Source: Kryptolebias marmoratus (Eukaryota > Chordata > Actinopteri > Cyprinodontiformes > Rivulidae). From it: a DNA stretch of 64,000 nucleotides. The notes below the pieces were generated by a model, which searched no databases, had not been told where the DNA came from, and saw nothing but the letters and a program-made list of their open reading frames with translations. The stretch spans positions 14,292,405-14,356,404 of the forward strand of contig NC_051448.1 of NCBI RefSeq assembly GCF_001649575.2. Reading direction: 5' to 3'. Below, one piece after another: positions 10,039-21,539 of the stretch. Position numbers and translations under genes: made by a program. Each line of letters opens with the position of its first letter. The stretch's first letter is position 1.

Positions 10039-10490
10039 CCTTTCTCCTTTTCCCCACCGGGCAGCCGCGTCACCAGCCAAGAAGAAAAAAACAAAACCCA
10101 GCAAAAGCCTTCTTATTCCTGAATATTCACACCAAGGCAAACGATTTGGAGAGGATTAAAAAAAATGAAAAAAGAATAAAAGTAAAAAAAAACAACAACA
10201 CACAAATAAATCCTCCGCTCCAGGGGGGTGTTCTCAGTAGCTCCTTGTTGCCGCGCGTCAATATAAAAAAAAAGGAAGAAGCGTTTCCAATCTCCAAGTT
10301 ATCCAAAGGTGATGGAAGACCAATATCCACGCAGCCGTGCGTCTTTCTCCTCCTCCTCCCCCCACGCGCGTCTCCTCGCTTGACACTGTACTCCACAAGG
10401 CGCCACTCCGCTGAGGCTCAGGGCTTGTTTTGGTGCTGGACTCGGTGCGTCAGTGCGCCTCGGATGCTCATCCCTCCTGTTACTAGTGAA
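10039..10490 (-). other. dll4 5' untranslated region (inferred)
   Basis: Region between the inferred start site and the initiator ATG. It is rich in A and T runs with a GC-rich part near 10340-10400. No intron signal was sought here beyond a quick read; the 5' end rests on the TATA position alone. Confidence 0.45.
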
Positions 10491-10560
10491 TGAACCGTAG
10501 CGTGTCTCCTCCCAGCTATATAAACTCCCACCGCGCCGCTCATTACATAAACTGCCACTC
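10485..10560 (-). promoter_or_regulatory. dll4 core promoter with TATA element
   Basis: On the minus strand TTTATATAG (10524-10516) lies in GC-rich flanks (GGCGCGGTGGGAG before it). It would set transcription start near 10490, giving a 5'UTR of about 450 nt to the ATG at 10038. The same bases read TATATAAA on the plus strand, so a divergent rightward transcript is possible. CCAAT-type motifs lie further upstream (10669-10673 on the plus strand). Confidence 0.5.
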
Positions 10561-11123
10561 ACCCGGGCTGGCGCCGCCCACTTTACAAATTCGTCCCCCT
10601 TCCCTTCTACCCCGGCGACAATTATCCAGATTTAATACCCACTGGCATCATCGAGATGACCGTCCCACCAATAGATACTGGGCGATTCTTAACCCCCCTC
10701 CTCCTCCTCATCCACTCCCTCCCCTCAACATCTGCTAACTTATTTTTAGCGCGTTGTGGACGCACGTTTACGCGCAACGAGAATTCTAGCATGGAGGCGA
10801 GACTTTGAGAGCCAGGGAGCAGAAATTCAATTAGTGTCCAAACTCCGCGCGCGCACACACACGCACGCACGCGCTGTTTTTGCCCTCGGTTCCAGTCAAT
10901 TGCACGCCTAATTGGGCCCTCAGTCCAGCTTCGGAGCCCCGTCCTCTCCCTCGGGATGGATCACCAACATGGTCCACAGAAAACGCCATCAGAGTGTAAA
11001 AACAACAACAATAACAACAACAAAAACAAATCTTTGATGTTGTTTTAACTCGTGCGTATTTTTTTTTTTTTTTTGACACTCAGAAGCAAATATTCTATCA
11101 GTCGATAAGGTGCCTTTTACGCA

Positions 11124-11248
11124 NNNNNNNNNNNNNNNNNNNNNNNNNNNNNNNNNNNNNNNNNNNNNNNNNNNNNNNNNNNNNNNNNNNNNNNNNNNNN
11201 NNNNNNNNNNNNNNNNNNNNNNNNNNNNNNNNNNNNNNNNNNNNNNNN
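11124..11248. other. Assembly gap (125 N)
   Basis: Run of N about 0.63-0.76 kb upstream of the inferred dll4 start site. Any open frame spanning it is not meaningful. The left flank is AT-rich and the right flank is ordinary, so the gap may hide a GC-rich or simple-repeat stretch. Confidence 0.99.
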
Positions 11249-11939
11249 CCCGTATTTATTTTACGGTTAATGGCTGCGTGCCTCCTATTGTTGCGGCGCG
11301 TGTCCCTCTTTCGCCCTCATGCGGGTGCTGTATGCGTGACGGGAGGGCAGAACTATTCAGCTGTATGCAAATCAGCCTCCCCCCCTCCCCTCTGCCTCCT
11401 CTTTACGCACACGCTCGTGCCTTTTTGGACAATATTGGGCAGGAGGTTCCCATGGATCGAGATGAAAGCGGCGAGGATCAAACTGACAGCTCCGCTGCTT
11501 TTAATCTTGGAGACGTAGAAAATGACACGATTTTCATATGTAAAGACGACTAATAGGGTATTAGTAAATGGTACAAAATCTACATGTTTTATTGGGTTTT
11601 ATTTAAGTTTTTAATGCAGCACACTGCAAAATAAAGAAGAGGGACATCGGATCTGTCAGACCCCTCTCCACTGAATCAAATATATTTAAACAGATAGCCA
11701 CTCCTCCAGAGTTTCTTCTTGACACTTTCATTTGTTGCAGCCCGTTCAACTGCTAAACTGGCAGCAGCTTCTTTTCTTCTTGGATGGAAAAAAAGCAAGT
11801 TTTTCACCAACCAATTAACAGGAAGAACGTCTAAAATTATGTCTTAGAATTCATTCCCCTGCTGTCAACAAATGTGCAGCAGCACACACGTCCCTGGAAA
11901 TCACCACATGATGTGGACAGGTGCATCTTTTTAATGATC
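11249..11939. other. Upstream flank without a gene
   Basis: Pyrimidine-rich stretch near 11370-11420 and AT-rich remainder. A short open frame (to about 11553) runs into the gap and resembles no known protein. Nothing else identified. Confidence 0.5.
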
Positions 11940-12262
11940 ATCTTATGTTGGCAGATGACAAAGTTGTAGCCGGCTTGAGGAAGCTCATATATCACAAGAT
12001 GTGATACTTAGATTACGTGTTGGGAATGGCTCTCAGCTACTACCACACCAAAATGTAGCACAACATCTGTAAAACTGATCGAATTGTAGCCATTTTGTGA
12101 TGTCTGAGGTTAGTTGGCCGTTGTGTTCATGGTGAAATGTAACAACTCCAAAAGTGAATTACGGGAGTTGTTGATTTACAGTCAATGATTCGTTTCTGCA
12201 AGCCTCATTAAAATTCCTCCAGTGGCTCATGAGATATTTTGCTAACAACACAGACAGACTTT
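11940..12262 (+). repeat. Family A repeat, module 1 of a pair
   Basis: Carries the family marks: GACAAAGTTGTAGCC, CTCAGCTACTACCACACCAAA, ACTCCAAAAGTGAATTA and CTCATGAGATATTTTGCTAA. Continues directly into a second module. Confidence 0.8.
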
Positions 12263-12540
12263 ATTCCAAATAGTTGGTGAAATCCCAACAAAAGAACTTG
12301 CTCAATCTTTTCGCACTAAGCTACTACTGCACCAATATTTAGGTCAGTATGTGCAAAAACTGACTGAATCATCGTCACTTTTGTGTCTTTATGGTCAGTT
12401 GGCCATGGTGGCCATCTTCAATCAGGTTGACTCCAAAAGTGATTGAGCAGTAGAGATCCATCCTGCGGTTCATGAGATGTTTTTGCTAACAGAAACACGA
12501 ACACACATGCTCACAGAGACTTTATTACATGTTTTAACAC
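12263..12540 (+). repeat. Family A repeat, module 2 of a pair
   Basis: Starts at the pair junction TTTATTCCAAATAGTTGGTG and repeats the marks CTACTACTGCACCAA, GGTTGACTCCAAAAGTGA and GGTTCATGAGATG. Same direction as the module before it. Confidence 0.75.
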
Positions 12541-14149
12541 ACATTACCTCCTATTTGAATGAAGAATACCAGACAGTTAACTCAACAATGCCCCCCCCCC
12601 CCTTATTGTACTACTCCCTGAACTCTGCATGATCTCAGCACATTTCCATTTCATCTGTCACTTAACTGCGATAACTGCGCACGGGCGCGAGTGAAAATGG
12701 AGAGCATCTATATTTATTCAGTGTTCACGGGAGACAGACGCGGTGGACTGCTTGAAAGCTTGTCATATTGACACACCTGTTGTGTCTGCACAGGGTCCAC
12801 AGAGACACAATGGCATCGGCCCGGTGGACTGCACGCCGCGCCGGCCTCTCTCTGTGTCCACATAGCTTCTCATTCTGCTACTTGTTGACACAAAATGCTC
12901 GGCGACTCTTTGAGATCGTGGGTTTCTTTCTCGGTGGGGAGGGGGAAGAGAATCTGTAGCCGCTTGTGTGCTTTTACAGGAGCATTGTTCGTTTTTTCGT
13001 GTGTTTCTTCTGGCCGGTGGCTCGTTGTTGCCCCAAACGCCCTGCTGGCAATAATGGCTTTTAATTGCGAACACGACCTCGCTTGTCTCCTTTTTACGGC
13101 CTGTACGTTTTCAGTCCGGTGAACAAGATGCGGTCATCAAAAAAAAAAAAAGGGTGACAATCGCAGTTTATGGTAGGTTTTACAGGTGAGTGCAGCTGAT
13201 AACACAAAACCCCACTCGCTACGGAGAAAGGAGGATGACATATGGGCCTTATGGGCCTTTAAAATGGCTAAAACATCATAATGCTGTCAGTGTCAGATGG
13301 CTCTTGATGTTATTATGATGCTTGCACTGGCTGCACATTTGCCCGCAAATGGCCTTGGCATTGTTAGCAACTAATGCATGTTGACTAGGAGAGCGATAAA
13401 CGATTGTGGGACAAATCTACATGATTGATGTTTGCAGTTGCAATCATTTCCAACTGAGGTGCTGAGGCAGAGTAGAACTCCTGTCAACAAATACTCTCCG
13501 AGGTTTTATTTATAACATGCCTCCTTGCAAAAGCTTTTTATCCGCACACTCTTATGCTCTGCCAGGCAGCAACTTGAGCCTACAACACACCGACTGCTCA
13601 CACCAAAACTATTTAGACCCATTTTTTTTTGTTCTTAATGCAGGCTTGAACTCTGAATATGTGAAGATGCTTGCATCAAGGCTCCTTTGAGTTCTAGCAA
13701 AACAGCAAAGGTCTGACTGGCCAAACAAACAAAACAGTTTGTGTTCAAGTCACGGCTTTGATGTGTCCATGAACATGTGGGTGTCGTGGAAGTTGAACAA
13801 AGCTCGTGTCCCCTCTGTGTTCGGCCCCCCGAGTCCCTGTGCCTGTGCTCTTTGGCTGAGAAAAGCCGTGGGCTCCGCTCAGATTCTTCGCCAGTTGTTC
13901 TGCGGAGTTCCCGCTCTCACCATTCGGGTCATTTCTTACGAACGAACCACAATCTGACAAGGAAGCGTAAACAGGTTGATCGGCCGGAGAGCGGACATGA
14001 GATTATCTATTGTTATGAGCGGAATGCGAAGAATGCCGTTTTAAAAAATAAAGCAATTCGGCCTCCCTGCTTTTTTTTTTGCAAGCTACTTGCAAAAGAA
14101 AAAAAAGTGAAATTTTGTCTAAATGTGAAGCCTCCAGAAGACACAGTTT
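12541..14149. other. Intergenic region without a supported gene
   Basis: Contains a C12 run near 12591-12602 and a GC-richer part at 12670-13130 and 13740-13970 with short overlapping open frames on both strands that match nothing I know. Possibly conserved non-coding DNA; no direct evidence. Confidence 0.45.
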
Positions 14150-14347
14150 AAGGCCTAGCATTCCTGCTTCCTTTCATGCCAGAGTTTCAAACTAAAACCA
14201 ACTTATTGTGAATAGGGAAAGCCATTTTCATGTTTGCCAATGTTGCATAGCGGTGGTGGCCACCTTAAACGTGATTGAGCCCAAATGGTAATCAGTTGTA
14301 GATGCACATCCAATGATTACTTTCTGAGAGTTCGGTACAGACAAACG

Positions 14348-14348
<1 letters not shown>
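14150..14348 (+). repeat. Family A repeat, internally shortened single copy
   Basis: Starts GCATTCCTGCTTCCTTTCATGCCAGAG, keeps GTTGTAGATGCACATCCAATG and TTTCTGAGAGTT, and runs into the long CA array. The central CTCAGCTACTACCAC block is missing. Confidence 0.75.

Positions 14349-14422
<74 letters not shown>
14349..14422. repeat. (AC)n microsatellite, about 37 units
   Basis: Long, uninterrupted AC array at the end of a family A copy, where other copies have short ACACAC tails. It probably grew from the element's own tail. Confidence 0.97.
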
Positions 14423-14430
<8 letters not shown>

Positions 14431-14459
14431 ACACACCCTGGGTGGCAGGTGATAAAAGA

Positions 14460-15594
14460 GTGGTTTTTAATAGGGTCTCGCATTGTCAGTCAAAGTCATT
14501 TATTTATGTAGAAAGCCACAAAATGAACCCTGCAGGAGGAACCTCTAATATTGCCCAGATTCTGAATTATGATGAGGACATAAAGGTGAGGCTCAAACCA
14601 CAGCACTCATAAAATTAATGGCAACCAGTTTAAAAGGATAAACATTCAGCAGACAGTTTTTTTTCTTGAAATTCACTGTGCAATTTACAGGTAAGATAAG
14701 AATTCTGTGGGAAGCAAATACGGCAGAGGAAGGTCTGGAGAACAAGCAGGAGGAGAAAAAAAAGGACATATTTTGCTTCTAATATAACCTGTTTCCCTTC
14801 AAATGAAAACATTTTTGTTTAACTGGTTTTAACTTTGGTTGTCTGGTTGAAATCCAACAGCTGTCAAAAAGATTTCTGTATTTACTCAAGCCATGCTTTC
14901 TGGGTATTACTCCTTATTTGTAATGCTAAATCGAATTTGCAACACAGATTGAACCGTTTTTGATGGAAAAACAGTCCTAAAATGGCCAGTCGTCACTGTT
15001 TTGGGCCACAGACATAGACAAGCAGATCAGACCTTGAGAGTGAATGAATTCATTCAAAGCCTTGACAGTTTCACACGATCGCGCACATGTTCGAGAAAAG
15101 TAACAGAGTCAGAAGCGGGACATATTAGACTTTCCTTTCTGTGTGTACGACAGCATGTCGAGCTGATCTTAGACGTGCATGCGTTCGGACATTTTTATCG
15201 GATTCTGTTGAGATGGCTGATGGGACAGCTGCTACATTGATCAGGAGGCCCCGGCCTTATTTGCTTTCCTCTGCGCTGCTTACGTTTGAAGTCCAGCTGG
15301 GCCTTATTGTAAATGTGTTATAAATCTTGATTTAGGCGTAAGGAGGCCAATATGTTGCAGCAGATTGACAATGACGTCGGCAGTAAGACCAGAGGAGGGA
15401 GATAAATTTATGACCTGTTCTTCAGAGGCAAAGGCTCAGCGCCTTCCCCAGCCCCCCGGCTGCACACTGGATCGCTCAAAGCTGCACCTGAAAGAGCTCC
15501 TTTAAGGAAATGACCGGTGACCCGCGTAAAAAAAAAAGTCTTCAAGCTTCTCTGGATTTCTCGTTTACTCCTGGTGAAGGGAAGGAACCTGCAG
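14460..15594. other. Intergenic region without a supported gene
   Basis: Single-copy-looking sequence apart from the motif cluster listed separately. The 15000-15400 part has mixed base composition and short open frames with no recognisable product. Confidence 0.45.
14690..14735. promoter_or_regulatory. GATA-RBPJ-ETS motif cluster 4.2 kb upstream of dll4
   Basis: AGATAAG (14694-14700), TGTGGGAA (14706-14713) and AGAGGAAGG (14725-14733) lie within 40 bp outside repeats. GATA, RBPJ and ETS factors act together at endothelial Notch-pathway enhancers. Motif evidence only. Confidence 0.35.
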
Positions 15595-15780
15595 AGGTCC
15601 AGCACTCCGACGGATACTTTAGATCTTTTGAAGTGAAGTCCTGTGGAAAGTTTATGAACAATTAATATCTTAGCTGTTGTAGATGGCTCTTTAAACGACT
15701 CCAGTTTGGAGAAACAGAGTTGAATTCTGACTGGACTGACGAGCTAATGGCTAGTTTGAGCAAGGGTCAAGGCTAAAGTA
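15595..15780 (+). repeat. Family B repeat copy
   Basis: Shares TATGAACAATTAATATCTTA, CTGTTGTAGATGGCTCTTTA, CTCCAGTTTGGAGAAACAGA and GACGAGCTAATGGCTAG with the other family B copies. Origin of the family not recognised. Confidence 0.65.
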
Positions 15781-18379
15781 AATTGTTGCCAACTTCAAAA
15801 ACAAGATATTGCTGCCACATTACAAACTTTTACAACGCCCTTACTTATTTCAGCAGATTTTCCAACCAGAAGGGCTCCAGGCTGCACCAAAAGGGCTACA
15901 GCTAGCTGCTGCTGCCACTGTTTGCACTGTCCAGCTGTTCAGCTTGTCTAGTCAGTCAAAAATCTGCTCAGCACCCAGTGGACTGATACATTCAGCAGCC
16001 TCAGAACGAATATTTGCATAGAAACACGGATGTTGTTCGGATGGGAAAACAGCAACAAACTAAACAAGATGCAAAGTTGTTGAGGTTTAATATTAGCTTA
16101 TGTAGCGTTCTTTCACTCTTATATGTTGTTTTTGAAAAAACATTGCTTTGTAAGCCTGAAAAAGAATATAGCGTTTGGATAGCTGTTAGCCTAGCCTGCT
16201 GAAAGACCTTGTTTCTCCATACTCCGTGCTCTGTGACTGATGTCACCGCTGGTACTAAGGTACTAAGTAAACGCTGACAAAATATTACTAACTCACTATG
16301 CTACTAATACTACGAATTACTAACAAAATAATCTGTGAAACTTTGAGAACTCTGATTGACCCAGCAGAATTCTGAACAAGTTCTCAAGTTCATTACTTTC
16401 CTACGGACTTTCGGGCTTCACAGAAGAATGATGCTCCTCAGAGCTAATCTATCTACCGTAATAATATTCTCCCTCATCTTCTGTTTTGGAACTTTCTTTT
16501 CCTTTCTCTGACTGTTTTCAGTGTTTACTCCAAACAGCATTGTACCAGCACTGACCTGGCCTTTTGACGAGTACAGTGGCAACATGAGCCAACCGAGCTG
16601 TTGAGCCGTGTCGCCAAGTGGGCAGGGGGCGGGTGTCGTCATCGTCCTCGGCGCTCACCTTTTCTGGGAACACGGCGCATCCGAGAATAAAGGTCAGCCT
16701 CACCAGGTTCGCACGGGTTGGAAAATGAACTCTCCCGGCCGGCTTGGAGTGCGATGATGCAAGCGAGGACGGGGAACTTGTGCAGCCCGCTTGTAGTAAA
16801 AACGTGCATCGTTGTAGCTATTATAAGCACAATAAACGCGTTCAGGTATACAAATAAAACAGGGCCATGGAAAAAATAAATCCTCAAAAAGGAAAACAAA
16901 TGGTTGTTTTTCTGAAAATTGTTGAATGTGGACTCACTGTTTTGGAAAGCTGTTTTCGAAAGGATGCAGGTAGCGGGTGGGTGGAAATTTATAGCAGGAC
17001 AGGTGGACCTGATTCTTTAGCCTGTCGACATGATTTCACGGAATGTAGATTTTATAGGTTTGCTGTCTACACCGCACTTTAACTGCTGTAGCCATGGAAA
17101 CGCAGGCTATATGGGCTAAATATAGTGACAGCAGACCCTGAAGTTGATAAAAGCAGATGATATCATTCACCATGAACACAGAGAAAGAGAGCATTCAGAA
17201 GATTCAAATTTAATTTAATTGAGAGAAATAACACGCTTGCCTCAAATGCTTTTGTGTGTTAACACAATCTAATATGCTTCATGGGTGTTTATGTGGATAT
17301 ATTCCTAAATCTAGTCATTGAGGAGTTCATACTGTATATCAGGTGGTAAAGAATCCAATCAAAGCACCCATAAGATGAGCAATGAGCGAGAAAATCTACT
17401 ACACAAATCCCTCCTCGGGCTTGGAAGTCCCAGCGGATTGGTGCCACAAATGTGAGCGTTCGGGAGTGAGAGTGAAGTGGGTGTACACACAGTCCCTCCA
17501 AAGCCTCAACCACAATGAGATTAGTGTCAGTCTGCAGCTTTAATCCCAAAAGTCTCCCAGCAGCGGCACCAAGCTGGCCCACCTTCAGCCGAGCAAAAAC
17601 ACCAGGGGGAGGCTGAAAGGGAGAGGGGCTGCAGCGACTTAACCAGATAATGAATTCATCGGATCCAATGAAATGAGGGGATGTCTTTCTGCTTAATATG
17701 TAAGGGCAGCTTGTCAATAGGGCAATGGTGTCAGAAGGAGCACGCTGAGTGATGTCACTGAGGGGAAGGGGATTGGCAAAACGTTTATTAATTTTAGGGT
17801 GTGACCCCTTAAATAGGCTTAACAAACCCAGCTGACACAAATACTCGGAGCAATGGGGGCTTTGAGATGTTTGACCATTTTGAGGGTCTATATGAATTTT
17901 ACTTTAGATTCTTTTTATCCAACTGATGAGTTGAATTTATCAGGTATTTGCCTGCCAGAGTAAAAAAAAAATAAGGACCCCTTTTTTCCATGATGCCTAG
18001 AAAACAGTTTTGGAGCAACATTTATCAAGATAAAAAGTTTAGATTTGTTATGGTATTTAAATGAAGATTCAGAGTGTCCAAAGATTTTTTTTTTCCTTTC
18101 TTGGAAAAGGGTGGAAATCTATGTAGTACAACTGTTTTGTAATTAGTGCTTGGGTTCAGGAACACTGATGAAGACCCTGGACAGCCTCACAGTTTGCAGC
18201 ACTGTGGACATATGAAAACCCTGCTCTGCAGTGAAAGAAAGAGCCTGACAGACTTTGTCAATAAAGGTTTCAAAAATTAGTCAGATGTGTGTTTTCATGC
18301 AAGAAAAATCTAGTTTTTAACTTAGTTGGTGTTTCTTACTTTTCTCCTTTCTTTCTTTAATCATGAGTTGAAATTAAAA
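15781..18379. other. Intergenic region without a supported gene
   Basis: No splice-supported gene. A 183-codon minus-strand frame at 17289-17840 matches no family I know. AT-rich elsewhere. A GC-richer stretch at 17400-17830 could be conserved non-coding sequence. Confidence 0.45.
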
Positions 18380-18665
18380 TTATGTGTTTGGGTTTAAGTT
18401 GATGGTTGATAAAGTTAAATTTTCATCGTACATTGGTCTTGTCGTGTGGTTGCGATGTTTTTTTTTTTCCCAGCACAATTTTGCAGTTCTTCCAATACCT
18501 TTACATTTTCTGTAAATATTCTTTTTTTTTCTTTGGTACTATATTCAGATTTGCACCATGTTTGACACATTACTTTGTCTGTTTGCACATGTATAACCAC
18601 CCCGTGTGCTTTAATTGCCCCTAGGGGAGAAATAAAGTCTTTTGAACTGAATTGAATAGATAAAT
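18380..18665 (+). mobile_element. 3' tail of a non-LTR retrotransposon or SINE
   Basis: Ends with ATTGCCCCTAGGGGAGAAAT then AAAGTCTTTTGAACTGAATTG, a tail type (CCCC..GGGG AAATAAAGT plus short repeats) very common at 3' ends of fish retroelements. The T-rich body fits a degraded 3' UTR. Family not assigned. Confidence 0.4.
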
Positions 18666-20332
18666 TTTACATCTGTGAAGGGTGAAGGCATCAATAATGT
18701 AGGATTTAAAGCAACAAATGCCGTGTTCTCTGGAGGTTTAACTTATTTCCAAAATGGAAATTCCAAACAACACTGTCAGGGTTTGAATTCCAGGTCTTTG
18801 AGCTGGTCATGGGTTGTGTTTTCCAGTAGTTTCTGACATTTTAAGGACAAAAGGATTGGTCGATAAAGTTTGAGGATTATCAATGTTTTCAACTCTTGAT
18901 TGTGATTCTTTGCTCTGGTAAAGAACAATGCATCAATTAATAAACAGTTGTTTCCACCCCTCTAGAAGGTTGTACGCTAACAGTTTTACATATAATGTGC
19001 TACTCTTTTGGCAAGGCAGACTCTTGTTAGCATGCGTTGTTGAAAAGCCTCTGATCTGCGCTGATTCCTCAGCAGAGACATCTCCCCGGCTCCTGTCCCC
19101 TCCCTTCCCCTCCGACGTTGGTATGATCCAAAAAACCAGCGGTTTGTTTGCTTGGGAAAGGAGAATATCCTCTGAGGTAAAATCAAACAGGATGTGCTAG
19201 AGTGTGGTCCTTTGCGCCGATTGGCTCTTTGCAATAACACACACACAAAATCATGTACATGCGCTCATACACTGACATGCCGTTTCTAGTAAACACAAAC
19301 TCCGTTTAGGGAAAACGTCTGTCTGACAGGCCGATGGTTGTATTTACCTTAAAAGAGGAGTTTGTGATTAGAGCTGCATGCTCGGGGCAGGCTTGTTTGA
19401 GAAATATGTTGCGTTGGGAAAATGTCAAACACTTGAACTAATAAACAGAAACTTCTGCGCATGAAGACACCACTTAGTGAAAGCAGGAGAGCCGAGGATC
19501 TGCTGCATCAGCGAGTGGAGATGGTTTACTTGAAGTCAGAGGTTTTTATTTTTTTTTGTGTGCTCTAACTTCCAAACAGAATCAGTCCACAAACTTACAG
19601 ATGTTTGCAAGGCCAGAGTATCTAAGCAAACATGAGGTTCATGCAATTTATTGCCACAGAAATGATTTCACCACTTCAGGCTGAGTGCCAGCAGTAGGAG
19701 AAAGGAAGAACAAACAAATAGTGATTGTTGGTTATTCTGGTAAACAGAGCAAGTTTTTTTATTTTTTATTTTTAAACAACTACACAATGAACAGGCTTTG
19801 CTGAAGTGGCACATTTAATCAGATTTTTATCTGTAGCATTACTTTAAAGAATGCCTTCTGTTTGGGGGAAGGTGTGGTTAAAGAGGCAACACAGAGATTC
19901 AGTCTGTGATAAGTAGTTTCATCCAATGTTGGATCCTACATTGAGCTCACTTTACTGAAAAGCATCTGACACCACGTCCTTTCTGTGTCAAATTCCTCAC
20001 ACGTTTTGCTGCTGTCTCTCAAAAATCTTCAGCAATCTAAGCAGCGCTGGAGATGCCTGCAACAACTTTGCAACCGTTTGGAGATAAAAGTTGTCTCAGA
20101 AATGTTTTGAACAGGTCCAAAGTTCAGGACTGCGAGCCCCTGTGACTCACACAACAAAATTGAGAACCCCTCCCTCCGCCCTCTGCAAACGTTTTGTGAT
20201 ATTTTGGAGACACCCTCACGGATGTCGTTCGCCAACTGGTCGCCAGCAGTCGCAGCAGAAGTCAAAAGACAATAAAAAGCATATCCACAAAATGGTTAGA
20301 AATGGGTTGGAAGTGAGTTGACAGGGATAATA
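18666..20332. other. Intergenic region without a supported gene
   Basis: AT-rich with short open frames only. Nothing recognised. Confidence 0.45.
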
Positions 20333-20454
20333 ATAAATGATGCAAATAACCAAACAGAAAATCCATCTTTAAAAAGATGAGTTTCTAGATGCGATTTAAA
20401 AAGTGAAAGAGAGTCAGTGATGCGAATATCAGGAGGGAGAACGTTCCACACAGT
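20333..20454 (+). repeat. Short dispersed-repeat-like fragment
   Basis: AAAAGATGAGTTTCTAGATG and GGAGGGAGAACGTTCCACAC resemble a fragment I associate with repeats scattered in fish genomes. From memory, not searched. Confidence 0.3.
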
Positions 20455-20774
20455 TGGATGTACAGCTGATGATTACTCTCAGAATGTTTCAGCAAAATCC
20501 ACGTGGTGGTTCAGGAGTTTTTTTGTTCACATGTAAACATGTTGACTCCAAAAGTTAATGCTAAAGTTTTAAACAAACACTTTGTGCCTTGAGTAGAACT
20601 TGAAGCACGTGTTGTAACCTTCAGCTACAACCACACCGAATCGTAGCCCAGTAAATGTAAAAGTCACAGAATTACAGTCACTGTTGTGCTTTTTAATGAC
20701 TGTGGCAGGTGCTGGGGTCCATCCACTACATTTTTCCTTAAGTTTTCATTTAAATTCTTCCAAATGTTTGACAA
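20455..20774 (+). repeat. Family A repeat, module 1 of a pair (diverged)
   Basis: Shows GTTGACTCCAAAAGTTAATG, TTCAGCTACAACCACACCGAA and a relic of the pre-junction stretch. Quite diverged; boundaries approximate. Confidence 0.6.
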
Positions 20775-21535
20775 GCGGAGTTGTCTCTATTAGTTAATAA
20801 CAATGTTCTAAATACTTATCTCCCTGAAAGAGTTAGCGCTCAGAGTATAAGTTGGAAGGCAGCCTCAGCTACTACCACACCAAATTTTAGCTCAATGACT
20901 GTAATTTTGTCTGAGTTTTAGCCATTTTGGTTTTGGCTAAGGTGGATTAGTTGGAGCCTAGTTTGAATCAGGTTTGCTCCAAAACTTAACCAGTTGTTTC
21001 ATTAAAATCTGCTCAGTGATTCATGAGATTGTCAGGTTTTTTTTTTTTTTTTGTCTTTTTGTATTTAGTTTATTGCTTTTATTGTCTTCAAGTTTGAGTT
21101 TATTTTATTCACTTAGCCTTGTCAGCCTTGTCTTGGTTCAGTTCTTGTTCCTCGTGTCTTTGTTTCCTGTCATCATTCACTTCTCCTCAGTCAGTCTCTT
21201 GTTTTCCTGCCACGCACATCTTCACCTGATCCTCGTTGTTATCACTCACCTGTGCCCACTTCACTTAATTACCCTCAGTTTAAAACCCGGTCATCTCCTC
21301 CACTTGCTTCACGCGCTGTCTGGTTGTCCCTCTCCACTTGTGTCTCAGTTTTGGATTTTGTTATGTTTGGTTTTGCTGGCATGTCAGCCTTTGTTTTTGA
21401 TTACCTTTTATTTTAATAAATTAGTTTCTTTTTTGACAGATGAGTCTGCGCTCTGGGTTCGCCTCCTTCTCCACCCAACATGACAGAGATATGAACAGAC
21501 ACGAGCGAAAACATTATCACTCTGCCTTTAGGCCA
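20775..21535 (+). repeat. Family A repeat, module 2, split by a solo LTR
   Basis: Left part to 21029 (CTCAGCTACTACCACACCAAA, GGTTTGCTCCAAAACTTAAC, TTCATGAGAT), right part from 21486 (ATGAACAGAC, GCGAAAACATTATC, the family's 3' end). The LTR at 21030-21485 sits inside the TTCATGAGATATTTTGC block found in intact copies. Confidence 0.8.
21030..21485 (+). mobile_element. Solo LTR of an LTR retrotransposon/endogenous retrovirus-like element, with target-site duplication
   Basis: A 456-bp sequence starting TGTCAGG and ending CATGACA, so the ends are TG…CA within a 5-bp inverted repeat (TGTCA/TGACA). It is flanked by GAGAT on both sides (21025-21029 and 21486-21490), a 5-bp target-site duplication. 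Inside are a TATA-like GTTTAAAAC (21278-21286) and a poly(A) signal AATAAA (21415-21420) about 65 bp before the end, in LTR order. No internal region, primer-binding site or second LTR is present, as expected after LTR-LTR recombination. The leucine-rich open frame across it is a by-product of T-rich sequence. Superfamily not assigned; 5-bp duplications occur in several. Confidence 0.85.
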
Positions 21536-21539
21536 TATT

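Noticed and set aside
11110..11553. 147-codon frame across the N gap
   Set aside because: A third of it is unknown bases and the rest matches nothing.
14228..14483. Cys-Val repeat protein frames
   Set aside because: Direct translation of the CA microsatellite.
17289..17840. 183-codon minus-strand open frame
   Set aside because: No recognisable domain, no splice partners and no codon or composition signal. It could be conserved non-coding DNA but not a supported gene.
20974..21483. 169-codon leucine/serine-rich frame
   Set aside because: Coincides with the T/C-rich solo LTR; the hydrophobic reading is a composition effect.
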